In this document: positions 1 through 8,439 of the stretch, piece by piece
Position numbering within the stretch: the first letter of the stretch is position 1
Layout of the letters: each line of letters starts with the position of its first letter
Source: Sporosarcina luteola
GTDB taxonomy: Bacteria; Bacillota; Bacilli; Bacillales_A; Planococcaceae
Direction of reading: 5' to 3'
Assembly: GCF_023715535.1 (NCBI RefSeq)
Contig: NZ_JAMBOI010000003.1
Span: forward strand, 372,001-436,000
Length of the DNA: 64,000 bases
Program-made: the position numbers and the translations under genes
The notes under the pieces: model-generated
Told to the model about the DNA's origin: nothing
The model's input: only the letters and a program-made list of their open reading frames with translations
The model's database searches: none

Positions 1-2493
1 TTCCACCATGAGCTGCTGTTGTTGCTCGATATCGCCGGCTACATCGATTGCATAGCCCGCGGGCGCATTGAATTCGCTAATGACTCTTTGCACGTCGCGA
101 TTAATTGCACCTAAATCCCTTCCTTCAATATCCGCTGAAACTGTTATGAATCGTTCCCCGCTGATATGTGTAATTTCGTTTGGCGTGCTGACCGATTCCA
201 AGCTAAGAAAATTTGATAATTTCTTATCGCCTTCCATCGTCGGAATTTCCAAGTCGAATAGCGCCTCCCGCGTATCCGTTTTAGAACCCCAACTTACTAG
301 TAGAGGCACATTCTCTCCATCAAGCATCATTTGACCGACAGGCATATCAATGAAAGCTTGTTCGATGAATTGTTTCACCTGCATTTGCGATAAGCCGGCA
401 TCCGCGATTGCCTTCTGTTTTAGCACAATCGCCTGTTCTTCCGATGTGCGTTCCATTGAATTCGTCATGCCGACGAGTCCTTCAACCTTGCCGAGCTGCC
501 CCATAAAGTCCTTCGCAATTGCCTGCAGCTGACCAAAATCTTCCCCTTTGATCATCACTTGGACAGGCGCGCCGCTCACTTCGGACATTGCCGATTGCAC
601 GGTTCGTATCGGTTCTGCTTCTTGGAACTCCCGCAGCGATCGTACTATCTGTTCATTTACTTCCTTCTGTTCGAGAACCATGTCATTACCTTTGGTCATA
701 TTGACGATGACAAACAGTTCGTTAACACTACCTTCCAATACATAGCTGGATTCGACATCGTTAATCCTCGCCAACTTGTCATTCAGCAGATGTGCAAGCC
801 GCTCTTTTTCAGCAGGCTCCACCCCTGTTTCAAGTGCAACGACAATCTCGCTATATCGATTAAAGACGTCCGGCATGACGGTCATCGAAATTTTATTCAC
901 AAGGAAAAGCGACCCGGCAAAAAGTCCAAAAAAGACTGCGATGACTAGAAGACACCGACGTTTTTTCCCAACAATCCACGAAACGATTGCATTGTACCCT
1001 TTGCTGAAACGGCTCTCTTTCCTGGTATTACGGATGTCCCGGTAGCGAAGGAAATTCTCCGAAAGTACAGGAATGAGCGTGAATGCGACAAGCACCGAGC
1101 TTATCAATGTAATCGCCACGACAATCGCAAGGATGATCATGAACTCGCCCAATCCCCCACCGATAAGGCCGATTGGAAGAAATACCACAATCGTCGTCAG
1201 CATGGACGCGAAAACGGCACCCGCCACTTCCTTCGTCCCTGCAAGAACCGCCTCCAACTTTGCGAGGCCGAGCTCCCGCTGCCGATAAATCGATTCCAAA
1301 ATGACAATCGACGAGTCCACCATCATTCCGATTCCAAGCCCTAGACCGATAAGCGTCAGCATATTGAGGCTGTATCCGAGCATATATACCGTCAAAAAAG
1401 TCAGCAGCACCGATGTCGGGATCGAGACGGCGATGATGAGCGTCGCACGGACATTTCTTAGGAATAAAAGCAGAATCGCAATTGCCACAATGCTGCCGAT
1501 CAGAATATTGACGACTACCCCATCAATTGATTCCTGTACGATGTCCGCCTGCGCCACCATTTCATTCAACGTAAAGCCTTTCACAAGCCCTTCATCACGT
1601 ATCTTCTGAATCTCGGCACGGACTGCTTTCGCCATATCAATTTGTGTAATGTTCGCGGCCCGCCCTACTTGGATGAACACCAATTCCTTCGTCCCGTTTT
1701 TCCATACGAATGATGAATTTTCACGAGTCGCTAGCGTTACATCTGCAATCTCCTTCAGTTGAATAAAACCTTCTGCTGTTGGAATTTCAATCCGCTTCAC
1801 TCCGTCAATATCCTCAAGCCGGGAATTCCAGCGGATGATCCCGTCCTGCAGTTCCCCAATTGTCGTTTCCGAGTTCGCTTGCGCAATGAACCCCGCGACT
1901 TGCGAAATATCCAATCCATGCTTTTTCATTTCATCCCGATTGAACGTAATGGACAGTTCCGGCTCCGATACGCCGGATAGATGGACGTCTTGAACCTCCT
2001 TTAAGCCTTCAAGTCTCGGTTCAAGTACATCCTTGGCGAAGGCCGTCATCGCTTGAAGATAATCGCCCGAAAGGTCCATGAAAAACTCATAGCCTTGCTG
2101 GACACCGTATTGCATGGCCACGGCTACTTGAATTTCAGAATGCTCCGCTTTTGTTTCATTCACCGCTTTGTCGACATCTTTCATGACCTTATCGCTCTGC
2201 CCACGGGCAATCGTTATATCGAGGGAACTGCTCCCGACCGTCGTCGTCGACCGTACTTCCTCAACACCTTCGATTCCTGCAAGCTCCTGTTCCAGCGGCG
2301 AGGTTATGAACCGTTCTACATCAACCGCTGCCATATCCCCCGCGTCGATATAGACGGACGCCCCATCCATCCCGACCGACGGCATAATTTCCTTATCCAA
2401 TTTAACGATCGCAAAGCTCCCCAAAGCTACGATCAACACGGTCAATAAACCAACCAGCACCTTCTTTTTCACAATAAACTCCAATACCTTCAC
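1..2493 (-). CDS. RND family efflux permease (AcrB/SwrC-like), 3' end outside window
   Basis: Proton-driven inner-membrane exporter of the RND superfamily; 831 codons lie in the window and the C-terminus is cut off. After a short cytoplasmic start there is a TM helix at about residues 8-28, then a porter region with the typical 'PSVGMDGASVYID' and 'PLEQELAGIEGVEEV' stretches. A cluster of membrane helices follows from about residue 330, including 'GIGMMVDSSIVILES', the TM4 position that in many RND pumps carries two Asp; only one Asp is seen here. A second porter half begins near residue 560. A GTG start at 2493 is preferred because AAAGGGG lies 7 nt upstream; the ATG at 2499 is almost on top of that site. 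No adjacent membrane-fusion gene is visible. The substrate cannot be read. Confidence 0.93.
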   Translation of the reverse strand, partial: MKVLEFIVKKKVLVGLLTVLIVALGSFAIVKLDKEIMPSVGMDGASVYIDAGDMAAVDVERFITSPLEQELAGIEGVEEVRSTTTVGSSSLDITIARGQSDKVMKDVDKAVNETKAEHSEIQVAVAMQYGVQQGYEFFMDLSGDYLQAMTAFAKDVLEPRLEGLKEVQDVHLSGVSEPELSITFNRDEMKKHGLDISQVAGFIAQANSETTIGELQDGIIRWNSRLEDIDGVKRIEIPTAEGFIQLKEIADVTLATRENSSFVWKNGTKELVFIQVGRAANITQIDMAKAVRAEIQKIRDEGLVKGFTLNEMVAQADIVQESIDGVVVNILIGSIVAIAILLLFLRNVRATLIIAVSIPTSVLLTFLTVYMLGYSLNMLTLIGLGLGIGMMVDSSIVILESIYRQRELGLAKLEAVLAGTKEVAGAVFASMLTTIVVFLPIGLIGGGLGEFMIILAIVVAITLISSVLVAFTLIPVLSENFLRYRDIRNTRKESRFSKGYNAIVSWIVGKKRRCLLVIAVFFGLFAGSLFLVNKISMTVMPDVFNRYSEIVVALETGVEPAEKERLAHLLNDKLARINDVESSYVLEGSVNELFVIVNMTKGNDMVLEQKEVNEQIVRSLREFQEAEPIRTVQSAMSEVSGAPVQVMIKGEDFGQLQAIAKDFMGQLGKVEGLVGMTNSMERTSEEQAIVLKQKAIADAGLSQMQVKQFIEQAFIDMPVGQMMLDGENVPLLVSWGSKTDTREALFDLEIPTMEGDKKLSNFLSLESVSTPNEITHISGERFITVSADIEGRDLGAINRDVQRVISEFNAPAGYAIDVAGDIEQQQQLMVE

Positions 2494-2620
2494 AACCATT
2501 CCCCTTTCCAGCCTCATTGTTCATTAGCTTAACAAGTTTTTCCACTTCCTATAACGTGCTCCAGCCGGATTTCAGCTCAGACTTTGGATGTAGATAGCTG
2601 TTTTCGAGGGTTGGCGCTAG

Positions 2621-2727
2621 GTTATCGGTCAAGTTCACAAGTTTATCGGTCAAATCCCGGGAATTATCGGTCAGTTCCCTGAAAATATCGATCATATTTG
2701 CCTACTTATCGTCATTTCAAGACTTAA
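2621..2727 (-). repeat. 21-bp phased repeat array A1
   Basis: Five units with ATC(G) cores starting at 2624, 2645, 2666, 2687 and 2708, exactly 21 bp apart. On the minus strand the conserved cap (TTAAGTCTTGAAATGACGAT) comes first at 2727-2708, followed by TGAYCGATAA units running toward the RND gene. It fills much of the 365-bp gap between the divergent RND and VOC genes. No hairpin or ORF explains it. Confidence 0.9.
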
Positions 2728-2817
2728 TACCTATCAAGTTAAATCCATTTCCGCAAAAAAAAAATTTAGCTTAGCAAAGCGATTCTCTATGGTAGAGGTG
2801 TTTGACTACTTAGAAAA

Positions 2818-2826
2818 TGATATAAT
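2818..2826 (+). promoter_or_regulatory. extended -10 promoter of the VOC gene
   Basis: TGATATAAT (TGn plus TATAAT) lies 33 bp before the VOC start. A TTGACT at 2802-2807 is only 13 bp away, too close to act as its -35, so this is best read as an extended -10 promoter. Confidence 0.5.
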
Positions 2827-2858
2827 GAAGGGAATTTATTAATAAGGGGGATTTTTAT

Positions 2859-3233
2859 ATGGGAGAAATCAAGAAAATCGGACAAATTGGGGTACCGGCA
2901 AAAAACATTGAACGTGCAACAGCATTTTATCAGGAGCAATTAGGCTTGCAGCTATTATTCAACACTGACACAATGGCGTTTTTTGATTGCGACGGCGTAC
3001 GCTTACTCGTCAGCCTTCCTGAAAAAGAGGAGTTCGCCAATTCAAGCTCAGTCCTTTATTTTCACGTGGAAGATATTAAACAGGCCTTTGAGGAATACAA
3101 GGAAAAAGGCATTGTGTTCATTGATGAACCTCATGTTGTCGCAAAAGTGGAGCAAACCGAAACGTGGATGGTGTTCTTCAAGGACACGGAGGATAATATG
3201 CATGCGTTGTTGAGCGAAGTTGTGGTGGGGTAA
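2859..3233 (+). CDS. VOC (glyoxalase/bleomycin-resistance) family protein
   Basis: A 124-residue single-domain vicinal-oxygen-chelate protein. It starts with 'IGQIGVPAKNIERATAFYQ', followed by 'LGLQLLF', and the second module shows 'LYFHVEDIKQAFEEYKEKGI' and 'WMVFFKDTEDNMHALL', the usual beta-alpha-beta-beta-beta pairs. Proteins this size normally dimerise and bind a metal or small ligand. The substrate is unknown. AAGGGGG sits 10 nt before the ATG and a hairpin terminator follows at 3256. Confidence 0.9.
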   Translation: MGEIKKIGQIGVPAKNIERATAFYQEQLGLQLLFNTDTMAFFDCDGVRLLVSLPEKEEFANSSSVLYFHVEDIKQAFEEYKEKGIVFIDEPHVVAKVEQTETWMVFFKDTEDNMHALLSEVVVG

Positions 3234-3255
3234 AATAATTAATTCACATAAAAAT

Positions 3256-3290
3256 GGACGACTACTTTCCCAGTAGTCGCCTTCTTTTAT
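3256..3290 (+). terminator. terminator after VOC gene
   Basis: Stem GACGACTACT / AGTAGTCGCC around a 5-nt loop, followed by CTTCTTTTATT. Confidence 0.7.
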
Positions 3291-3326
3291 TACGATATTC
3301 AATTGGAACGAAGAAGGGGGTGCAGA

Positions 3327-3755
3327 ATGAATAAAAGCTTCATGACTGTAGCGATAATAAACATCATTATTGCTTGTTCAGCCCAAGTGTTTTATTGGTC
3401 AATACCTGTAGGAACAATTGATTTATTCCTATTCCAATTAGTGATTTTTCCTTTAGCGATTGGATTCACCAATATTCTTCTCGGAGCCAGCAAATTTAGG
3501 CTAGCTTTTTTTCAACATTCGCTTGCTGCCTATTTAGCATTCGGTGTATCCGTTTTAGTTTCCTTCTTTATCGTTGTTGCCCCCTCAAAAGAACTTCCCC
3601 CCGGCGAAATCATATTATTTTCGGATATACTTTTTATTACTTTGATATCGATATCGCAGCTACTCGCGCTGCTTGTCTTACATCTTTTCATCTATATCGC
3701 ATATAGGGTCTTTACTTCTCGTACGGAACAAGTAGACAAACGCCGCAAGGGATAG
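3327..3755 (+). CDS. small four-helix membrane protein, unknown
   Basis: A 142-residue protein starting MNKSFMTVAI. I do not recognise the family. Four hydrophobic stretches fill most of it, at roughly residues 5-25, 30-50, 65-85 and 100-122, with a short basic tail ending DKRRKG. The ATG at 3327 is preferred because AAGGGGGTG lies 5 nt upstream; a TTG eight codons earlier would place that ribosome site inside the gene. Its last 78 bp overlap the 3' end of the convergent MFS gene, so one of the two C-termini is read through a region coding on both strands. Confidence 0.6.
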   Translation: MNKSFMTVAIINIIIACSAQVFYWSIPVGTIDLFLFQLVIFPLAIGFTNILLGASKFRLAFFQHSLAAYLAFGVSVLVSFFIVVAPSKELPPGEIILFSDILFITLISISQLLALLVLHLFIYIAYRVFTSRTEQVDKRRKG

Positions 3756-4880
3756 CAGAATGACAACCGTCAACACTTCATACATGCCCCGATAGCCGAG
3801 GCTTGGAACGACAACGCCTAAAAAGTACGGACCAAATCCGAGTCCGGAGTCCAGGAAGATATAGAACGTAGAGGTGGCGATGCCGAGCCGTTCAACGGAA
3901 ATCCCTTTCAGTGCAATCGCTTGGGCGCATGATTGGAAATTCCCGTAGCCAAGCCCGAAAATGGCACCCGCCGCAAGAAGCATGATACCGCTATACGTCT
4001 GGCTCAATATGATCATGCCGAGCGCAAAAAGTATGAGCGAAGGGATGACAACATACTTCGCTCCTTTTACGTCCAATAGCTTTCCTGAGAATGGGCGGGA
4101 AAGTAGCACGACGATGGCATAGACGAGGAAAAAGAAGCTTGCAACTTGAACGAGGTTAATTTCCTTCGCGTAAAACGAGATGAATGACAGCACGCCTGAA
4201 TAAGCGAGTGCCACGAATAACGTAATAATGGAAATCGGCAATGCTTTCAATTCAATGAAATTGGATAAGCTAATCCGTTTCTTCGCCAGTTCCTGCTTGT
4301 TCGGAGCAGACAACTTCGTAGTTTCCTTGACGAAGAAAAACATGATTAGCGTCACAATGCTTAATGTGAGGCAGAGGACGAACAGCATATGGAATGGATA
4401 GTGTTGGCTCATGAAGATGCCGAAAAACGGCCCGATTGCTGTCGCCATAACGGTACTCATGCTAAAATAGCCAATCCCTTCCCCTCTTCTTGAAGCTGGA
4501 ATCGCTTGGGCAATCATTGTGCCGGTTGCGGTTGAGGCAATTCCTAGTCCAATTCCGTGAAATAGCCGGTTCACAAGTAGCAACGGCATATTCGCCGATC
4601 CGAAATAAAAAGCAGTTGCGATTGTGGACACGAGAAGGCCGATAAACAGCATCTTCTTGCCGCCTACTTTTCCAATCAAGCCTCCTGAAAAAATCCGTGC
4701 AATCAGTGTTCCGATGATGAAAATCCCCGAAACAAGTCCCGCCATGCTCGTCGAAGCCCCATATTGTTCAACCGCGAACGGTGCAATGGTGACTAATAAT
4801 AAATACATGGCAAGCATGAGGATGAAATTGATAATTGATATGGTTATGAAGTCCTTTGTCCATAATTTCTGTTCTTCCAT
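3678..4880 (-). CDS. MFS transporter (drug/solute exporter type)
   Basis: A 400-residue, 12-helix major facilitator protein. The N-terminal half has 'GLVSGIFIIGTLIARIFSG' and the loop 'GKVGGKKMLFIG', a variant of the MFS A-motif G-x3-D/G-R/K-x-G-R/K-R/K; the C-terminal half repeats a related loop, 'SRPFSGKLLDVKGAKYVVIP'. It lies 12 bp downstream of a MarR regulator on the same strand, so the two probably form an operon in which MarR represses an efflux pump. The family resembles B. subtilis YfkF/YwoG-type proteins. The substrate is not predictable. Confidence 0.9.
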   Translation of the reverse strand: MEEQKLWTKDFITISIINFILMLAMYLLLVTIAPFAVEQYGASTSMAGLVSGIFIIGTLIARIFSGGLIGKVGGKKMLFIGLLVSTIATAFYFGSANMPLLLVNRLFHGIGLGIASTATGTMIAQAIPASRRGEGIGYFSMSTVMATAIGPFFGIFMSQHYPFHMLFVLCLTLSIVTLIMFFFVKETTKLSAPNKQELAKKRISLSNFIELKALPISIITLFVALAYSGVLSFISFYAKEINLVQVASFFFLVYAIVVLLSRPFSGKLLDVKGAKYVVIPSLILFALGMIILSQTYSGIMLLAAGAIFGLGYGNFQSCAQAIALKGISVERLGIATSTFYIFLDSGLGFGPYFLGVVVPSLGYRGMYEVLTVVILLSLAAFVYLFRTRSKDPICDIDEKM

Positions 4881-4892
4881 ATTTTCACTCTT

Positions 4893-5261
4893 TCATGATG
4901 TGAGATTTTGGTGGGCGAGCGCCAATACGCTAATGGCTATTTCCACTTCTTCTTTCGATGAACCTTTTAATAGTTCTTTGTAAAGGGATGCAAGTTGCTC
5001 CATGACGTCGCGGCAAACGGACTCCCCTGAACTTGTCAGCCGAATCCATTTTTCCCTCTTATCTTGTCCCGGCGTCGATTCCACATACTCCATTTCCCCG
5101 AGACGCTGGAGGATCTTCGTGATGCTCGGCTTCTCCACTTGCTGCCGCAGCGCAATTTCCGCAGGCGTCATCGCGCCTTCCTGCATAAGCAGCTTCATGA
5201 TCTGCCACTGTGAACTAAACAACCCGTATTGGGCCAGCTTAGCATTGACTTGATTAAGCAA
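4893..5261 (-). CDS. MarR family transcriptional regulator (start uncertain)
   Basis: Winged-helix regulator; 'SSQWQIMKLLMQEGAMTPAEIALRQQ' and 'EKPSITKILQRLGEMEYVES' form the HTH, and 'DKREKWIRLTSSGE' is the wing. The first usable canonical start is the TTG at 5261, which gives 122 residues and has no ribosome site. The reading frame is open further upstream to about 5325 and encodes MarR-like sequence (HYYKIYRPLL), preceded by GAGGGGG 8 nt before an ATC codon at 5315. The ATG at 5334 is out of frame. The native N-terminus may therefore begin at the ATC or lie across a small frame error. It probably autoregulates with the downstream MFS gene. Confidence 0.85.
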   Translation of the reverse strand: MLNQVNAKLAQYGLFSSQWQIMKLLMQEGAMTPAEIALRQQVEKPSITKILQRLGEMEYVESTPGQDKREKWIRLTSSGESVCRDVMEQLASLYKELLKGSSKEEVEIAISVLALAHQNLTS

Positions 5262-5340
5262 CGGACGATAAATTTTATAATAATGTCCGAAAAGGTTTTG
5301 TTGTAATGATTCGATGGGTTTCGCCCCCTCGCATAATGGT

Positions 5341-5368
5341 TAGTTAGGTTAATTAACTATTTAATTAT
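5341..5368. promoter_or_regulatory. candidate MarR operator
   Basis: The palindrome GTTAATTAAC at 5348-5357 is flanked by TAGTTAG and TATTTAATTA just upstream of the marR-type gene. AT-rich TTAATTAA dyads of this kind are typical MarR-family operators. No binding evidence exists. Confidence 0.45.
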
Positions 5369-5417
5369 GACATATAACTGGGAATTTGTAAAGTGGTGGC
5401 ATAATTTGCTTGCTACT

Positions 5418-5549
5418 AAAGTCCCGAAATGACGATAACTCTAGGAAAATGACCGATAACTTTCGAGAAGTGACCGATAACTCCTTCTAACTGATCGATA
5501 AAAGGCTCGAAATGAACGATATTCTCTTGGAAATGATCGATAAGTTTAA
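5418..5549 (+). repeat. 21-bp phased repeat array A2
   Basis: Cap AAGTCCCGAAATGACGATAA at the left end, then five more units. CGAT cores fall at 5433, 5454, 5475, 5496, 5517 and 5538, exactly 21 bp apart. Units read TGAYCGATAA with about 10 variable bases between. It points toward the secreted-protein gene at 5650. The distal end runs into AAGGCGGCGGCA. Confidence 0.92.
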
Positions 5550-5649
5550 GGCGGCGGCATTGGGGGAGGTAAAAGTCAATGCATGCTCCCCTAGTATCTG
5601 ACATACCCTTTACCATAGCCATTTTCAATGAAAGGAGAAATAGAGATAC

Positions 5650-6570
5650 TTGAAAATTAAACTGTTATTGCTTTGTCTACTTCTGATCTTTTCCACCTCT
5701 GCAGTTGTCCTTTTTAAGGGCAAGTCGGCTAAAGAAGTTGAAGCAGACTCGGAGTTATCAACTGATGTAACTACCTACATTCAACAATACGAGGAAGTAA
5801 TTAATGAAATTACGCAGGAGTTACGCCAGGCTGACATAGGATTTGTGTTGGACTACGCCATTCTCCCGGATGAAAACATAGAAATCCTCATAAAGTTGCC
5901 AAGCGAAAAAATTAAAAGGTCCACTAAAAAGGAAATAACGCAAATCGTCAATAGGGTGCTGGAAGAGAACAATATGGAACGTGAACATTTTCTTTTAGAA
6001 ATTTCTAGCTATCACAAACTCTCTAAAGAGAATAAGCAATCTTCGGTTCGGCTTAGTTATAATGATTTGATGGGTTACATTATGCAGGAGTTGGAGCATC
6101 AAGATTACTCAACCTTTGGCCTGGAATACAAAATGGCTTCTGAAAAAGTCGAGTTGATCATTAACCTGCCCATAGACTATGACCCAGCCATCAATCCCAA
6201 AGTGGAGCAATTAGCGACAGATATAATTGAGCAAAACCATCATGCCAGAGATGATTTTCAAATAAACATCGTCAATACAATCCATACAGCATCCTCCGCC
6301 CGAAGTGCAGAAGCCCATGAAATGATTAACAAAATACAAGAAACAAATTTCGCCATTCAACTTGAAGAGGAACTTAAAAAGAACGGATATGCACCAAACG
6401 GGCAAACTGGAATCATGGTGTATTCAAAGGACAAAAAACACATCATACTTTATTTCGAAACTATAGATCTTGAAGATGAAACAATTAAAAGAGACATCAA
6501 GAAAATTGTTGATACCGTTTCGCAGGCGAATGGACTTGGTTTATTCATAATCGAATTACAAGTTATATAA
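5650..6570 (+). CDS. secreted protein with three tandem ~90-residue repeats, unknown
   Basis: A 306-residue protein of no family I recognise. An N-terminal hydrophobic segment (residues 4-22) followed by 'GKSAKEVEA' looks like a signal peptide or anchor; there is no lipobox cysteine. The rest is three copies of one module: helix ('ITQELRQADI', 'IMQELEHQDY', 'LEEELKKNGY'), two beta strands ending in IEILIKLP / VELIINLP / HIILYFET, a helix, and a closing strand (HFLLEIS, DFQINIV, FIIELQV). This resembles a BON- or PepSY-like alpha/beta unit but the match is structural guesswork. The TTG start is 12 nt after GAAAGGAG. The 21-bp array A2 lies just upstream and the 20-bp array B1 follows the gene. 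Confidence 0.8.
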   Translation: MKIKLLLLCLLLIFSTSAVVLFKGKSAKEVEADSELSTDVTTYIQQYEEVINEITQELRQADIGFVLDYAILPDENIEILIKLPSEKIKRSTKKEITQIVNRVLEENNMEREHFLLEISSYHKLSKENKQSSVRLSYNDLMGYIMQELEHQDYSTFGLEYKMASEKVELIINLPIDYDPAINPKVEQLATDIIEQNHHARDDFQINIVNTIHTASSARSAEAHEMINKIQETNFAIQLEEELKKNGYAPNGQTGIMVYSKDKKHIILYFETIDLEDETIKRDIKKIVDTVSQANGLGLFIIELQVI

Positions 6571-6624
6571 AAAACGGGTGGAAATCATGCAAGTCGCACT
6601 GATCCCACCAGAAATTCGTATATA

Positions 6625-6785
6625 GACACGCATTACTTCCTCCAAAAATCCATAAACTTCTCCAGACACGCATAAATTCTTCCAAACCCTCATAAACGCC
6701 AACAAACACGCATAAACCTCCGCAAAAGCTCATAACCGCCCACAAACGCGCATAAATCGCGCGAAAGACGCATAAATGCTAGCAA
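6625..6785 (+). repeat. 20-bp phased repeat array B1
   Basis: CAT of the core CGCATAAA occurs at 6631, 6651, 6671, 6691, 6711, 6731, 6751 and 6771, eight units exactly 20 bp apart. Between cores the sequence is variable but C/A-rich. It occupies the gap between the convergent ends of the secreted-protein gene and the ABC permease. It is unrelated in sequence to the 21-bp family. Confidence 0.9.
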
Positions 6786-6798
6786 GCCACCCCTCAAT

Positions 6799-8439
6799 TC
6801 ACACCCGTACCGGCACGTCCCCCATCATCGGAAACACTTTCCGCCAACCGAGAAATACTCCAATTAGCAGCAATGCGATATATACATAAATCCCACCCGT
6901 TATTGCATGTGCAATCAGATGACCTATGACGAAAATCCCTGTCGAGAAAGTGATCAAAATCATTTTCGCCGACCCTTCTGATTGTGCAAACTCGAAGGAT
7001 TGGGTAAACGGAAAGTCGCCTGAATTGAGCCATTTGTATGTGAGCAATGTCTGAAGAATTGCCCCTAATAACACAGCGAACAAATCAGGCACAATGCGCC
7101 ACGAAAAGATCGCGATGAATGCAATCGACAGCAATACGAAAACCGGCATATATAACTTCACTAAAAATGCCTTCAGCGTCCCACTATATGCCGCAGCGGG
7201 CTGCTGGATCGGCGCTGCCTTGAAAAGCCAACTCCCTTTATGATTCACGGAAAACTGCATCGTATGAATGATGCTCGGGATCATCATACTGCCGAAATAG
7301 ATGAGCAAAAACAACTTTCCTGTAGAGATTTCCGCCAGTGTCCTCATTTGCAGTTCTGTAAAGATGAAAATGAACGGAAATACCATTGAAAATCCAAGCG
7401 AAGGATAGACTTTGAGCTTGAAATCCCGTTCCTGTTGCATCATCAAAGCTCCAAAATGAAAGAACGTCCTCTCTTCCCTATTCCGACAGCAAAGCTTTGC
7501 CCAACTGTCCACCCACCAACGCGATTTCTTCCTCTTATTTTTCGATTCGCTCATCAACTTATCCATATTGCGTTCGAACGAAGGCATGAGCCTCACGTAG
7601 ATGTAGATGGAGATGATCGGGACGAGCAAGGCCAGTGCGGACAACAGGATGAGTACTTTTGAAAGGTCTTGATTCAACAATAGCTCGAACGAAGCTCCAA
7701 ACCACATCGGAGGCAAAAACACATGCCACCAGCTGAATGTGTACGTCAAATCTATATCTACAAAATCGAAGGCGCGGATGACAATCTGATAGCCGACGAT
7801 GACGCCGACAGATAGTAGGATTTGCACGTAGTTGATGATATCCTTCAGTTTTTCGCCGTCAAAGAACCGCAGGACCGCAAAGTACACGAGTGACGTAATT
7901 ACTACAATAAAAAGCATCGTAAGCAGTAGTGCGACAAGAAAAACCAATGTGAATACGATTCCTTTGGAAAACAGCCCTACGACAAGAGGGATCGCAATGA
8001 AGGCCCCTGCTATGAAAAACATATAGATTAATATGTGGATGGTTTTCGCGGTGCCAAGCGTCCTACTGCTCACCGGTTTTGTCTGCAAAATCGTCTTATC
8101 CCTTACATCCAACAGTACCGAAGAAAAATCGGACACCATCGTCGTCGTCAAAATGAACATGATGATACCGAAAACGATGCTCATTTGAAAGATATAATGA
8201 CCGTCTCCAAATAGGAGAAACGGAATGACCATCAGCCCATACAATCCATAGATCCACAAGGACTTCAGGAACTGATTGCCTTCCTTTTTCTTCTGCCCAT
8301 TGAAAATGGTTGGCGTTCGTCTGCCATCCATAGTCAATTTCATGCGCAAAATGGTACCCATTGCGTCGTAGTCGATGCCTGCTTTTACAAATAGTCGTTT
8401 ACATTTAGAGAGGATCGCAAGTGTACGAAATTCATGCAT
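6799..8439 (-). CDS. ABC transporter permease (YthQ-like)
   Basis: A 546-residue membrane subunit of an ABC exporter, paired with the ATPase encoded just upstream. After about 50 cytoplasmic residues there are multiple hydrophobic helices from about residue 58 to the end, with a charged loop near the middle (MSESKNKRKKSRWW). The ATG at 8439 overlaps the ATPase stop codon (GATGCATGA), giving translational coupling; longer starts up to 8490 would overlap the ATPase by 59 bp without better ribosome sites. The pair resembles B. subtilis YthP/YthQ, whose substrate is not established. Confidence 0.87.
   Translation of the reverse strand: MHEFRTLAILSKCKRLFVKAGIDYDAMGTILRMKLTMDGRRTPTIFNGQKKKEGNQFLKSLWIYGLYGLMVIPFLLFGDGHYIFQMSIVFGIIMFILTTTMVSDFSSVLLDVRDKTILQTKPVSSRTLGTAKTIHILIYMFFIAGAFIAIPLVVGLFSKGIVFTLVFLVALLLTMLFIVVITSLVYFAVLRFFDGEKLKDIINYVQILLSVGVIVGYQIVIRAFDFVDIDLTYTFSWWHVFLPPMWFGASFELLLNQDLSKVLILLSALALLVPIISIYIYVRLMPSFERNMDKLMSESKNKRKKSRWWVDSWAKLCCRNREERTFFHFGALMMQQERDFKLKVYPSLGFSMVFPFIFIFTELQMRTLAEISTGKLFLLIYFGSMMIPSIIHTMQFSVNHKGSWLFKAAPIQQPAAAYSGTLKAFLVKLYMPVFVLLSIAFIAIFSWRIVPDLFAVLLGAILQTLLTYKWLNSGDFPFTQSFEFAQSEGSAKMILITFSTGIFVIGHLIAHAITGGIYVYIALLLIGVFLGWRKVFPMMGDVPVRV

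Noticed and set aside
559-948. Plus-strand ORFs over the RND gene at 68-2448
   Set aside because: They are antisense to a full RND reading frame with clear family sequence.
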